From: Oscillospiraceae bacterium
GTDB lineage: Bacteria > Bacillota > Clostridia > Oscillospirales > Ruminococcaceae
Assembly: GCA_020024235.1 (NCBI GenBank)
Contig: JAHHUA010000037.1
Coordinates: 1-13,213 of the forward strand
Length of the DNA stretch: 13,213 nt
Reading direction: 5' to 3'
Shown: one piece after another, positions 7,215-13,213 of the stretch
Layout: each line of letters opens with the position of its first letter
Numbering within the stretch: position 1 is the stretch's first letter
Made by a program: the position numbers and the translations under genes
Notes under the pieces: model-generated
The model's input: only the letters and a program-made list of their open reading frames with translations
Told to the model about the DNA's origin: nothing
Databases searched by the model: none

Positions 7215-7892
7215 TTAGTTAAACAAAATATTTGGAAGTTCCATTGGATCAATAACTTTTCCGTCTTTATATGCTCTCATATTACCGCCGGAAATTTCAT
7301 CAATAAGAGTGATTTTTCCGTCAACTCTGCCAAATTCAAATTTAATATCGTAAAGTTCTGCACCTTTTTCTGCCAAGGTATCTTTTACAATAGTTGTAAT
7401 TCTCTTTGTAAGTTCTTTAAGTGTTTCATATTCTTCTTCTGTGAGAATACCCAGCATTGCCAAAGCGTCCTTGGAAATAGGCGGATCTTCTCTGTCATTG
7501 TCTTTAAGTGTAACTTCTACAAAGTAGTCAAGATCCTGACCTTGTTTTGCATATCCGCCGTATCTTCTGAAAAAGCTTCCTACAGCTTTAAGTCTGCAAA
7601 TAACTTCCAATCCCTGACCGAAAGCTACAGCAGGTTTTACTACCATAGAGCTGTCCTCTACATCTGCTGATACATAGTGAGTAGGTATGCCGGCTTTTTC
7701 GATTTTTTCAAAGAAGAATTTGGTAAGTCTTACGCAGTTTTTGCCCATACCTTCAATGGAAAGACCTACAGTATTTGCACCAGGATCAAATTTACCGTCC
7801 TGACCTGTTACATCATCTTTAAATTTGAGATAGTAGTTTCCATCGTCCATTGAGTAAACATTTTTTGTTTTGCCTTCATAAACTAATTTCAT
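7215..7892 (-). CDS. purC: Phosphoribosylaminoimidazole-succinocarboxamide synthase (SAICAR synthetase)
   Basis: Catalyses the ATP-dependent joining of CAIR and L-aspartate to SAICAR in purine biosynthesis, in the cytosol. The 225-residue length is that of short bacterial PurC. Visible markers are the ATP-binding N-terminus [28 protein letters not shown], the nucleotide-pocket segment [18 protein letters not shown], and near the end [27 protein letters not shown], where the family usually has DEISPD. The GGNMR version occurs in a clostridial subgroup (from memory, not checked here). AAGGGCGG precedes the ATG at 7892. It stands alone here, away from other pur genes, between its own promoter (7937-7965) and terminator (7140-7180). 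The leader is only about 35 bases, too short for a purine riboswitch. Confidence 0.96.
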   Translation of the reverse strand: MKLVYEGKTKNVYSMDDGNYYLKFKDDVTGQDGKFDPGANTVGLSIEGMGKNCVRLTKFFFEKIEKAGIPTHYVSADVEDSSMVVKPAVAFGQGLEVICRLKAVGSFFRRYGGYAKQGQDLDYFVEVTLKDNDREDPPISKDALAMLGILTEEEYETLKELTKRITTIVKDTLAEKGAELYDIKFEFGRVDGKITLIDEISGGNMRAYKDGKVIDPMELPNILFN

Positions 7893-7936
7893 AATTATAA
7901 ACCGCCCTTCATTTATATTTGTTAAATTATGATTTT

Positions 7937-7965
7937 ATTATAGCAAAGAAATATGTCTTTTTCAA
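7937..7965 (-). promoter_or_regulatory. purC promoter, near-consensus
   Basis: On the - strand, TTGAAA (7965-7960) and TATAAT (7942-7937) are separated by exactly 17 bases. This is close to the sigma-A consensus and is the best promoter in the window. Transcription should start about 7930, leaving a leader of about 35-40 bases. Confidence 0.8.
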
Positions 7966-8197
7966 GTATTGTAATAATAAAAATTTATCAGTTTAAACAA
8001 ATTTTTAAGGTATTTTGTAATAAAAGGTACAAGTGTATTTTTTTTAGTATAAAGTGGGCAGTTTGTATTTTGTTTACACAAAAGGAATTTACAGTTTTCA
8101 TCTGATGTTTTTAAAAATGAAAATTAAACATTTATTTTAAAGTGCTTTTGTATAAAACCTGCTTTAATTTCACAAAACTAATAAAATTTTTTTTACT
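7966..8197. other. AT-rich intergenic region between purC promoter and sigK
   Basis: Non-coding stretch with several T and A runs (for example 8038-8045). I see no clear terminator for sigK and no gene or RNA. A weak 7-bp inverted repeat (TTTTCAT/ATGAAAA, about 8095-8125) is the only structure noted. Confidence 0.5.
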
Positions 8198-8890
8198 TTA
8201 CAAATCACCACTATCCATTTCAGATTTTAATTTTTCTAATGCCCTTTTTTCTATTCTTGAAACATATGAACGGGAAATATTAAGTTTATCGGCTATTATT
8301 CTTTGCTGTAATGCTTTTTCTCCGTTTAAGCCATATCGTTTAACTATAATTTCTTTTTCCCTTTTGGTTAAAACTTTATCCATTGCTTTATAAAGTTTAT
8401 CACTGTTCATTTTTAAATCCACATCATAGATAATATCAGAATCATCTGCCACAATATCCATAAGAGTTAGGCTATGACCTTCTTTATCTGTATCTATGGG
8501 GTCTGATATGTACACATCCTGAGCTTCCTTTTTTTTGCTGCGAAAATACATAAGTATTTCATTTTCTATACATTTGGACGCATAGGTTGCAAACTTTGAC
8601 CCTTTTTCATAGCTGAATGTGGAAACAGCTTTTATAAGTCCGATTGTTCCTATAGATATTAAATCTTCTTGTTCCTTGCTGTTATAATAATATTTTTTTA
8701 TAATGTGTGCCACCAAACGCAGATTATGCTCTATAAGCTTATTTTTTGCGTTTTTGTCCCCTTCCGCCATTAGTTCAAAGCAGTGTTTTTCCTCTTCTTC
8801 CGAAAGTGGTTTGGGAAATACAGAAATTCCTGTAACGTGCATAGCAAGAAAAAACATATTGCTTATTACCGGCGCTAATAATGTCCACAT
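8198..8890 (-). CDS. sigK: Sporulation sigma factor SigK (pro-sigma-K), uninterrupted
   Basis: The late mother-cell sigma factor of sporulation. With the ATG at 8890 it is 230 residues. The first ~20 residues are hydrophobic (MWTLLAPVISNMFFLAMHV) and fit the pro-sequence that keeps sigma-K membrane-bound until cleaved by the SpoIVFB protease. Then follow FPKPLSEEEE, region 2 (NLRLVAHIIKKY, EDLISIGTIGLIKAVSTFS, KFATYASKCIENEILMYFR) and region 4 (LTKREKEIIVKRYGLNG, then RIIADKLNISRSYVSRIEKRALEKL), all strongly SigK-like. In some Bacillus and Clostridioides strains sigK is split by a skin prophage; here it is whole. The GTG at 8899 lies within the ribosome binding site and is not the start. A recombinase remnant and a bidirectional hairpin lie upstream. 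A sigma-E type promoter could not be assigned with confidence. Confidence 0.94.
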   Translation of the reverse strand: MWTLLAPVISNMFFLAMHVTGISVFPKPLSEEEEKHCFELMAEGDKNAKNKLIEHNLRLVAHIIKKYYYNSKEQEDLISIGTIGLIKAVSTFSYEKGSKFATYASKCIENEILMYFRSKKKEAQDVYISDPIDTDKEGHSLTLMDIVADDSDIIYDVDLKMNSDKLYKAMDKVLTKREKEIIVKRYGLNGEKALQQRIIADKLNISRSYVSRIEKRALEKLKSEMDSGDL

Positions 8891-8895
8891 ATAAA

Positions 8896-8905
8896 TCACC
8901 TCTTT
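8896..8905 (-). promoter_or_regulatory. Ribosome binding site of sigK, decides its start
   Basis: AAAGAGGTGA on the - strand. The in-frame GTG at 8899-8897 is part of this motif, so translation should begin at the ATG at 8890, five bases downstream. Confidence 0.8.
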
Positions 8906-9016
8906 AAAATTATATTAACTTTGATAAGGTGATAAGAACTTATTTGGGCTTTAAGCATTTTTAATTTAAATTGTATTTAAAAACCCCTTGCAAACTGAAA
9001 ACTTGTCATAAAAATT

Positions 9017-9058
9017 CCCCCTATGGCAGTTTTTTTACTCTGCCATAGAGGGTGTTTT
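9017..9058. terminator. Bidirectional terminator-like hairpin
   Basis: Bases 9017-9029 pair with 9040-9052 (CTATGGCAG/CTGCCATAG core plus three outer pairs across one mismatch) around a T-rich loop. TGTTTTTC follows on the + strand and AATTTTTATG on the - strand, so it can stop transcription both ways. The last codons of the recombinase remnant run into it, which suggests the remnant was joined to this site by deletion. Confidence 0.6.
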
Positions 9059-9441
9059 TCTAAGCCTGTTTTCATAGGACTTATCAAAAATCACTTTAAC
9101 CAAGTTAATTTCATCAGGTATAATTTTTAGTTTGCAGGACTTGCGAACTTTACCGTCTACGGTAACATTGCTTATACTTTCCGATTCATAGCCTGTAGAT
9201 GTATTGCCTCCAAGCCATCGTCCTGTTTTTGCAAGCTTATGAAGATTATCACGAATAGGTTCTGGTATTGTTTCACTGTCGGAGCTGTAAAAAAACAGAA
9301 GCTATGTACATCATTGCTCTTCCCATTGGAGATAAAGTATTAAACTGTTCTTTTATTGAAATAAAATTGATATTCCGCTCTCCCAATTCTTCAATTAGAT
9401 TTGCAAAATCACCGATATTACAGCTGATACGGTCAAGTGTA
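9035..9441 (-). pseudogene. Serine recombinase remnant (truncated both ends, frameshifted)
   Basis: Read on the - strand, two frames give consecutive parts of a large serine recombinase of mobile elements. The first part (9441 to about 9282) reads LDRISCNIGDFANLIEELGE, then SIKEQFNTLSPMGRAMMYIASVFLQL, the second half of the resolvase catalytic domain. The second (about 9274 to 9035) reads ETIPEPIRDNLHKLAKTGRWLGGNT, then VDGKVRKSCKLKIIPDEI and LVKVIFDKSYENRL, the start of the recombinase domain. Seven bases (9275-9281) stand where six (codons for E-R) would keep the frame, so there is a one-base insertion. The N-terminus with the catalytic serine is missing, cut at the palindromic element (9442), and the C-terminus stops abruptly at a hairpin. 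The gene is dead, a scar of an integrated element. Confidence 0.85.
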
Positions 9442-9535
9442 GTGGTATACTAAATTTGTAAAACAATGTTTGAATGATTTTGAATAATATGGTATAATAT
9501 TATTCAAACAACATGTTACAAATTTAGTATACCAC
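9442..9535. repeat. 94-bp palindromic (MITE-like) element
   Basis: The ends are a perfect 20-bp inverted repeat, GTGGTATACT... (9442-9461) against ...AGTATACCAC (9516-9535). Inside, 9480-9490 and 9497-9507 form a further perfect 11-bp inverted repeat around GGTATA. The element abuts the broken recombinase gene on one side and the truncated DUF2975 gene on the other. No clear target-site duplication is seen. It may be a small non-autonomous element or a large operator-promoter region. Confidence 0.7.
9470..9498 (+). promoter_or_regulatory. Promoter inside the palindromic element
   Basis: TTGAAT (9470-9475) and TATAAT (9493-9498) are exactly 17 bases apart and point toward the DUF2975-XRE-ABC genes. 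The promoter is enclosed by the 20-bp inverted repeats, so it could be carried by the element or controlled by a protein binding the repeats. Confidence 0.55.
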
Positions 9536-9586
9536 AACAATGCAATTTTATTTAATAGCTGTTGGATTTGAATACAGTCATTCTTT

Positions 9587-9868
9587 TTGCTGATCGTTTT
9601 TATCCTTGCCCACAAAATTTCCAAAGACATTAGCAGAGAGTATACTCCGTTTCTTCCTCATAATGTCAAGCTAATAAAAATGATTTCTCTTGTTATGATT
9701 TTTGAAGGTATCGTAAGCCCTGCTTCAATTTTTGCGCTAAGAAAGCTATTTTCCATAAAAGCCTACTATGCAATGGGATATATTTTTTTAGACATTTTGT
9801 TCTATTGCTTTGCGGTGATTTTTGAATATGTCTGTCTTCTTCAAAAACAATCCAACGAAACAATGTGA
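9587..9868 (+). pseudogene. DUF2975 family membrane protein, N-terminally truncated
   Basis: About 93 codons that resemble the C-terminal half of DUF2975 membrane proteins: hydrophobic helices around VMIFEGIVSPASIFAL and YAMGYIFLDILFYCFAVIFEYVCLLQKQSNE, whose end resembles the FEYG-x-x-LQ-x-E-x-DE close of that family. Normal members are roughly 150-200 residues with about four helices; here the first part is missing, with stops in the upstream sequence in this frame (TGA at 9569) and no ribosome binding site before the TTG at 9587. The palindromic element lies about 50 bases upstream and may mark the break. DUF2975 genes are usually followed by a short XRE regulator, as here. Probably non-functional. 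Confidence 0.6.
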
Positions 9869-9881
9869 TGGGAGTGATTGA

Positions 9882-10058
9882 GTGGCTATTATTTTGAAAG
9901 TTGACCGTATGGTGGCTGATAGAAAAATCACCCTAAATGAATTGGCTAAGAGGGTAGGCATTGTGAATGTGAACTTTTCTAACATTAAAATAAGTGCAAT
10001 ACACTTTTCGACCCTTGATGCAATTTGTGACATCTTGGAGTATGAAAGAAATAAATAA
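9882..10058 (+). CDS. Short XRE (Cro/C1-type) regulator, possibly degenerate
   Basis: A 58-residue protein starting at GTG 9882, seven bases after GGGAG (9870-9874). The sequence ILKVDRMVADRKITLNELAKRVGI, then NVNFSNIK and ISAIHFSTLDAICDILEYE, is that of the small helix-turn-helix proteins paired with DUF2975 (YozG-like). Usual members are ~65-75 residues with a K-T-G-K-A-x-A-I segment before RFSTL and a DCQPGDIL segment near the end. Both stretches look shortened here, keeping frame, so the protein may fold poorly or have altered DNA binding. It ends 16 bases before the ABC ATPase start and is in the same orientation, so it may once have regulated the operon. Confidence 0.7.
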   Translation: MAIILKVDRMVADRKITLNELAKRVGIVNVNFSNIKISAIHFSTLDAICDILEYERNK

Positions 10059-10074
10059 GCAGGAAGGAGATACT

Positions 10075-10803
10075 ATGGATTTTGAAGTTCAGAACATCAA
10101 ATATTCATATGCGGATGTACAGGCGCTGGATAATGTTTCATTTGGGGCCATGCGTGGTGAGATTATCGGCTTAGTAGGAGCAAATGGCGCCGGAAAATCT
10201 ACCCTTATCAAAAACATATACCGTTTCCTTACACCAGATCATGGGAAAATACTTCTTGACGGAAAGGATATTTTCTCTTTTTCACAATGGGATTACCCTG
10301 TATCATATATCCCGGACACTCCCGTTTTCTATGAAGAACTTTCTTTACTGGAACATCTGCAATTCACAAAGGCACTATATCCACGGAATGATATTTCGGT
10401 CAAGGAAATGATTGAAGTTTTTGATCTGCACAAGCATCAAAATAAAATACCGTCAGCATTATCCAAAGGGACACGACAGAAATTGATGATTGCAATGGCG
10501 CTTTTGCGTGATTATGAGCTGCTGATCGCAGACGAACCTTTCTCTGGTCTTGATCCTACACAGATTGCGGCCCTAAAATCACTGTTGATTGAGCAGAAAA
10601 AGAAGCAAAAAATAGTAATACTGTCAAGCCACTTGCTGGATGTTGTAGAAAACATTTGTGATAAGTTTGTGATAATAAAAAGCGGGAAATGCTTGGCTCA
10701 TGGCTCTAAACAGAGTTTGCTAAAAGATGTCGGTCTTTCAGATGACGGGACTATGGAGGATGCTTATTTAAGGTTGGTGAAACAAGATGACACATCAAGC
10801 TGA
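10075..10803 (+). CDS. ABC transporter ATP-binding protein
   Basis: A 242-residue nucleotide-binding subunit of an ABC-2 type exporter. Walker A is GANGAGKST (~35-43), the signature is LSKGTRQK (~129-136), Walker B is LLIADEP (~149-155) with the catalytic Glu, and the switch His is in SSHLL (~186). The Q-loop position reads YIPDTP, with Asp in place of Gln, as in many exporters of this subfamily. The start is the ATG at 10075 behind AAGGAGA; a longer in-frame reading from 9994 would overlap the XRE gene and lacks family similarity. It overlaps the permease gene by 17 bases, so the two are surely partners. Substrate unknown; lipids, peptides or antimicrobial compounds are usual for such pairs. 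Codon use is less AT-rich than in the housekeeping genes, consistent with transfer. Confidence 0.95.
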   Translation: MDFEVQNIKYSYADVQALDNVSFGAMRGEIIGLVGANGAGKSTLIKNIYRFLTPDHGKILLDGKDIFSFSQWDYPVSYIPDTPVFYEELSLLEHLQFTKALYPRNDISVKEMIEVFDLHKHQNKIPSALSKGTRQKLMIAMALLRDYELLIADEPFSGLDPTQIAALKSLLIEQKKKQKIVILSSHLLDVVENICDKFVIIKSGKCLAHGSKQSLLKDVGLSDDGTMEDAYLRLVKQDDTSS

Positions 10804-12070
10804 AATGTATCTTTTGAAAAATAAACTACGGTTAATGAAAGGGACAATCCGTCACACTTGGCAGAGCCTAATAGGTATTCTCTTTGTGTGTGGAGTATTG
10901 TTGTACCAGTTTTTGTTTTCAATAGCAAAAATAGCACATGGTACCACAGCCTCCCCACAAGGTACCCTCTATATTTTGCTGGCAGTGGTGGCACTTAATT
11001 TGTTTCGGGGCTTCTTATCACAAACTCCTGTGATTCGTATGGATGCAGCAAGTACATTATTCACTTACAATACAAAACTATTCGCAACCATACTTTGCCG
11101 CAAACAAATCACATCTATGATCCTTTCACTGCTTGGATCAGCGATAATTGCTTTCTTTTTAAGTGGATTCATTTTCGATACAGTATTTGTGAAGATGACA
11201 ACCCTAATTACGCTGTATTTTGGCACCAGCACATATTTTTCTTGGATTTTTTATCATGCAAAGGGCACTGGTAAGATGTTTGCACTGGTTGGGTTTGGTA
11301 TCTGTACAGTTTTACTTCTTGCTGCTTCTGTATTTTCGATAATCGGATTAGCAGTCCTGTTGTTCTTTTCTGTCCTTTATACTTGGAAATATTTAAAGCT
11401 GGATTTGCCCAAATATTATGAACAGCTACAAAAAATAGATATTGCTGAGGTGGCGGTCAGTCAAAATAACTACGCAAAAATGTATCAACTTGCAGAGGAA
11501 AATCGTCCCGCTTATATCAAGGGCTTGAAATTAAGCCACTTTCGTTCCTCAAAGCATACAGCTTTATGGCATAAAAGTTTGTTAGAGCTAATTCGTATGC
11601 AAAAAGGCCCTATCACCCTTGTTGCGGTGTTAATATTGTTTGGTTGGCTTGTTCATAAAAGTAATATGCTGACATTTTTACCGTTGTTGGACGATCCTGC
11701 GATTACAGGAATGATTACTGTACTATGTACAGCAACTGCTTTGAGCAGCTTATACCAACTGTTAGCCAAACAAGTTCAAAGTGTTTGCGACAAGAGAAAA
11801 CTGGGCTTGTCTATTCCGTATTCAGATCAACAGATCGTTTTATCCTATGGAATAACTGCAATCATTGTGAATGGAATTCTAACTCTTGGGATTAGTCTGA
11901 TATACACTGTTTTTTCATGGCACCTTCTACTGCTGTGGTTTGCTGAAATAATTGCTTATTTTGCACAATGTTATGCACTGCTATCCAAAAGAAAGATTGG
12001 ACGCAGCTTTATCGTTGTTGCAAATATACTCCTATATGCTGCAACCTACTTTTCGATAATAAGCATTTGA
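10787..12070 (+). CDS. ABC transporter permease
   Basis: A 427-residue integral membrane protein, the translocating partner of the preceding ATPase. About ten hydrophobic helices can be drawn: one near 27-48 (LIGILFVCGVLLYQFLFSI), one near 59-77, a group of four or five between 110 and 202, then a cytoplasmic loop (~203-270) with a charged segment, and a second group from ~275 to the C-terminus. There is no large extracellular domain. I do not recognise a specific family; the length and two-half layout recall EcsB-like permeases, but the sequence match is not strong enough to name it. The ATG at 10787 lies within the end of the ATPase gene without a good ribosome binding site, which points to translational coupling. 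Together the pair looks intact and is probably the functional cargo of this accessory region. Confidence 0.88.
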   Translation: MTHQAEMYLLKNKLRLMKGTIRHTWQSLIGILFVCGVLLYQFLFSIAKIAHGTTASPQGTLYILLAVVALNLFRGFLSQTPVIRMDAASTLFTYNTKLFATILCRKQITSMILSLLGSAIIAFFLSGFIFDTVFVKMTTLITLYFGTSTYFSWIFYHAKGTGKMFALVGFGICTVLLLAASVFSIIGLAVLLFFSVLYTWKYLKLDLPKYYEQLQKIDIAEVAVSQNNYAKMYQLAEENRPAYIKGLKLSHFRSSKHTALWHKSLLELIRMQKGPITLVAVLILFGWLVHKSNMLTFLPLLDDPAITGMITVLCTATALSSLYQLLAKQVQSVCDKRKLGLSIPYSDQQIVLSYGITAIIVNGILTLGISLIYTVFSWHLLLLWFAEIIAYFAQCYALLSKRKIGRSFIVVANILLYAATYFSIISI

Positions 12071-12092
12071 TTCCAGTTAGGAGGGCGGCTTA

Positions 12093-12296
12093 TTGAGAGA
12101 AGAAAAATGGGTACTATGTCCGATTTGCAACAACAAGACCCGGATTAAAGTACGCCATGATACAGTGCTTGAAAACTTCCCTCTATTCTGTGCAAAATGC
12201 AAACGAGAAACAATAATCAATGTCATACCAATTATTGAAAATGGGATGCCGCTTGCAATCACATCATCAGTAATTAAAATACTGAAAGGCTCATAA
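12093..12296 (+). CDS. Cysteine-rich KTR domain protein
   Basis: A 67-residue zinc-ribbon protein. Residues 5-45 read KWVLCPICNNKTRIKVRHDT, then FPLFCAKCKRETIINV, with CxxC pairs at ~9/12 and ~33/36 that should bind one zinc ion, and the K-T-R motif that names the Cys_rich_KTR family. The start is TTG at 12093, seven bases after TTAGGAGGG. It sits 22 bases after the permease stop, in the same direction. Such proteins are often found in clostridial mobile elements; function unknown. The C-terminal ~22 residues (IPIIENGMPLAITSSVIKILKGS) differ from the family ends I know and run straight into the truncated CPBP gene on the other strand, so the 3' end may be a recombination product. Confidence 0.85.
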   Translation: MREEKWVLCPICNNKTRIKVRHDTVLENFPLFCAKCKRETIINVIPIIENGMPLAITSSVIKILKGS

Positions 12297-12639
12297 CCAT
12301 TGACTGGCCTGATAAAAAAACATACATGATAGACGGGACAAAGCATATAATTGTCCCAATGATTGCTTTGAAAGCATTTTTTCGTATCAGTCCAAAATAC
12401 GTAAATTTTTCCTTACGCAGAACACAAACAATTGTTATCCCCGGTCCAGCCACATCAGACTGGATAGCCCCATTGAGTAAAAGTCGTGGGATAACAGAAA
12501 TACTACTATCTGTAACAAAATCCCGCAGTTGATTTCCAATAGCTGCATAGAAAAGTAAAAATCCTAAAGTAACCAGTGGGATAATCCAAATATCGGTGTC
12601 TAATTGTTTTTGCTCTGCTGAAGGCTGCTGTTTTGCCAT
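12274..12639 (-). pseudogene. CPBP family membrane protease, N-terminal fragment
   Basis: A 121-residue reading that resembles the N-terminal part of CPBP (CAAX-like) intramembrane proteases: a first membrane helix (WIIPLVTLGFLLFYAAIG), then AGPGITIVCVLRKEKFTYFGLIRKNAFKAI and a second helix (GTIICFVPSIMYVFL). Complete members are about 200-300 residues with EExxxR and His motifs in the second half; none of these is present, so the fragment cannot be catalytic. It ends inside the 3' end of the opposite-strand KTR gene, consistent with a deletion junction near 12270-12300. A good promoter (12682-12710) still drives it. It may alternatively be a retained small membrane protein. Confidence 0.65.
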
Positions 12640-12681
12640 ACATTATTTCTCTCTCAAACTCTAATTTATATAATTGTTCCA

Positions 12682-12710
12682 ATTATACCTTTAATATACA
12701 GAAAAGTTAA
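12682..12710 (-). promoter_or_regulatory. Promoter of the truncated CPBP gene
   Basis: On the - strand, TTAACT (12710-12705) and TATAAT (12687-12682) are 17 bases apart. It lies about 45 bases before the ATG at 12639. Confidence 0.6.
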
Positions 12711-12841
12711 TCATAATTTCCCTGAGTTATACTAAGGGCACATTTATTTACCACCGGCAAAGCCAGCGATGGTACTGCCTGACGGCAGCTGTGCGCTCTT
12801 CAATGAGGATGCTCAAGCCTGCTGGTAGCAGCGAAACGAAA

Positions 12842-12890
12842 AGCCGTCAAGGGATCGACTTTACCTTGCTTGGTAACACCCTTGACAGCT
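12842..12890. repeat. Nested hairpin with TCAAGGG/CCCTTGA arms
   Basis: GTCAAGGG (12846-12853) pairs with CCCTTGAC (12879-12886), extended by AGC/GCT beyond one mismatch. Inside, TTACC and GGTAA (about 12861-12875) form a second stem. Confidence 0.6.
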
Positions 12891-12971
12891 TCCCACCCTG
12901 GTGCTTTCCGGTAGTCAAGAGGAACTTAAAGCCCCTCTCTCTTTTCGGAATGTATTATTTTTGGGGAAAGA

Positions 12972-13012
12972 CCCTTGACAAATCTGCTCCTGAAACTCTA
13001 ATTTGTCAAGGG
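12972..13012. repeat. Perfect 12-bp inverted repeat with the same core
   Basis: CCCTTGACAAAT (12972-12983) pairs perfectly with ATTTGTCAAGGG (13001-13012) around 17 bases. The CCCTTGAC core is the same as in the hairpin at 12842-12890, giving four copies in about 170 bases. Confidence 0.65.
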
Positions 13013-13052
13013 CAAATTCTGCAAAGCGTTTACAAATAAGAACTCTTCAATT

Positions 13053-13101
13053 CAATAGGAACAAGGGCTACGGTGAAATACCGTAGCCCTTGTTCCTATT
13101 G
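13053..13101. terminator. Perfect 22-bp hairpin, terminator-like
   Basis: Bases 13053-13074 pair perfectly with 13080-13101 (core AACAAGGGCTACGGT) around the loop GAAAT. Outer TTTACAA (13029-13035) and TTGTAAA (13115-13121) also match. No strong T-tract follows on either strand, so it may be a structural element end rather than a simple terminator. Confidence 0.55.
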
Positions 13102-13213
13102 CTGCGTTGCTTACTTGTAAATTTCCATTTGGCAAGCTAGATTATTACATTATGTAAACCTTTAGACTACATCAAAGGGCTAATATACCCTAAAACAATC
13201 GCTTTGTTGTACG
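13102..13213. other. Unassigned right end of the window
   Basis: AT-rich sequence without a recognisable gene, RNA or repeat apart from the outer TTGTAAA arm of the preceding hairpin. Confidence 0.4.

Larger units (their letters stand above)
12749..13052. other. Structured non-coding tract, mobile-element-like
   Basis: No protein in either strand resembles a known family. The tract is less AT-rich than its surroundings and full of inverted repeats: ACCACCGGC/GCC..GGT near 12750-12773, CTGCC/GGCAG at 12775-12788, and two TCAAGGG/CCCTTGA hairpins listed separately. By memory it resembles non-coding sequence found at the ends of clostridial integrative elements, which I could not check. Confidence 0.45.

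Noticed and set aside
7893..7936. Purine riboswitch upstream of purC
   Set aside because: The promoter leaves a leader of only about 35-40 bases, too short for the aptamer.
8198..8890. sigK interrupted by a skin element
   Set aside because: The SigK protein is continuous from pro-sequence to region 4.
9994..10074. Longer start for the ABC ATPase at 9994
   Set aside because: It would overlap the XRE gene and adds residues unlike any ABC ATPase, whereas ATG 10075 has AAGGAGA at good spacing.
12791..13039. An 82-codon open frame on the + strand
   Set aside because: It crosses several perfect inverted repeats, has no ribosome binding site and no resemblance to a protein family.
1..13213. tRNA (including selC), rRNA or CRISPR array
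   Set aside because: No cloverleaf-like or repeat-spacer pattern was seen in any intergenic region by eye; any opal-reading tRNA must lie elsewhere in the genome.

Overview
The window looks like a chromosomal segment of a low-GC, spore-forming member of the Clostridia. The genes are AT-rich with strong AGGAGG-type ribosome binding sites, intact sigK implies sporulation, and rpoD follows dnaG as in Firmicutes. About 9 kb of ordinary chromosome is followed by about 4 kb of mobile-element debris.

Region 1 (1-2020, + strand) is a three-gene operon with overlapping ends: a PadR-type repressor, a DUF1700/HAAS membrane protein and a DUF4097 beta-repeat protein. A very long hairpin closes it. Region 2 (2020-5978, - strand) reads dnaG, rpoD, an Rrf2/IscR-like regulator and a Nudix hydrolase, closely spaced with no convincing terminator until after the Nudix gene. 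Region 3 (6054-8890, - strand) holds a YigZ/IMPACT protein, rpmE (L31), purC and sigK, with recognisable promoters for rpmE and purC.

The most striking feature is in dnaG. Its two halves lie in one frame separated by a single TGA, and that TGA sits exactly where the fourth zinc ligand (Cys) of the CHC2 zinc finger belongs. The rest of this essential gene is intact. A short hairpin follows whose apical loop lies 17-22 nt after the TGA, roughly where bacterial SECIS loops lie. Selenocysteine insertion, an opal-suppressing tRNA, or a point mutation/sequence error are the possible explanations. At least three other genes in the window end in TGA, so TGA is not globally reassigned.

Region 4 (about 9000-13213) is accessory DNA. 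It contains a frameshifted serine-recombinase remnant just upstream of sigK, a 94-bp palindromic element with an internal promoter, a truncated DUF2975 gene with a shortened XRE regulator, an ABC transporter pair (ATPase and permease), a small cysteine-rich KTR protein, and a truncated CPBP protease-like gene facing it. The end is a structured non-coding tract rich in TCAAGGG/CCCTTGA inverted repeats, closing in a perfect 22-bp hairpin. Only the ABC pair and the KTR gene look whole.
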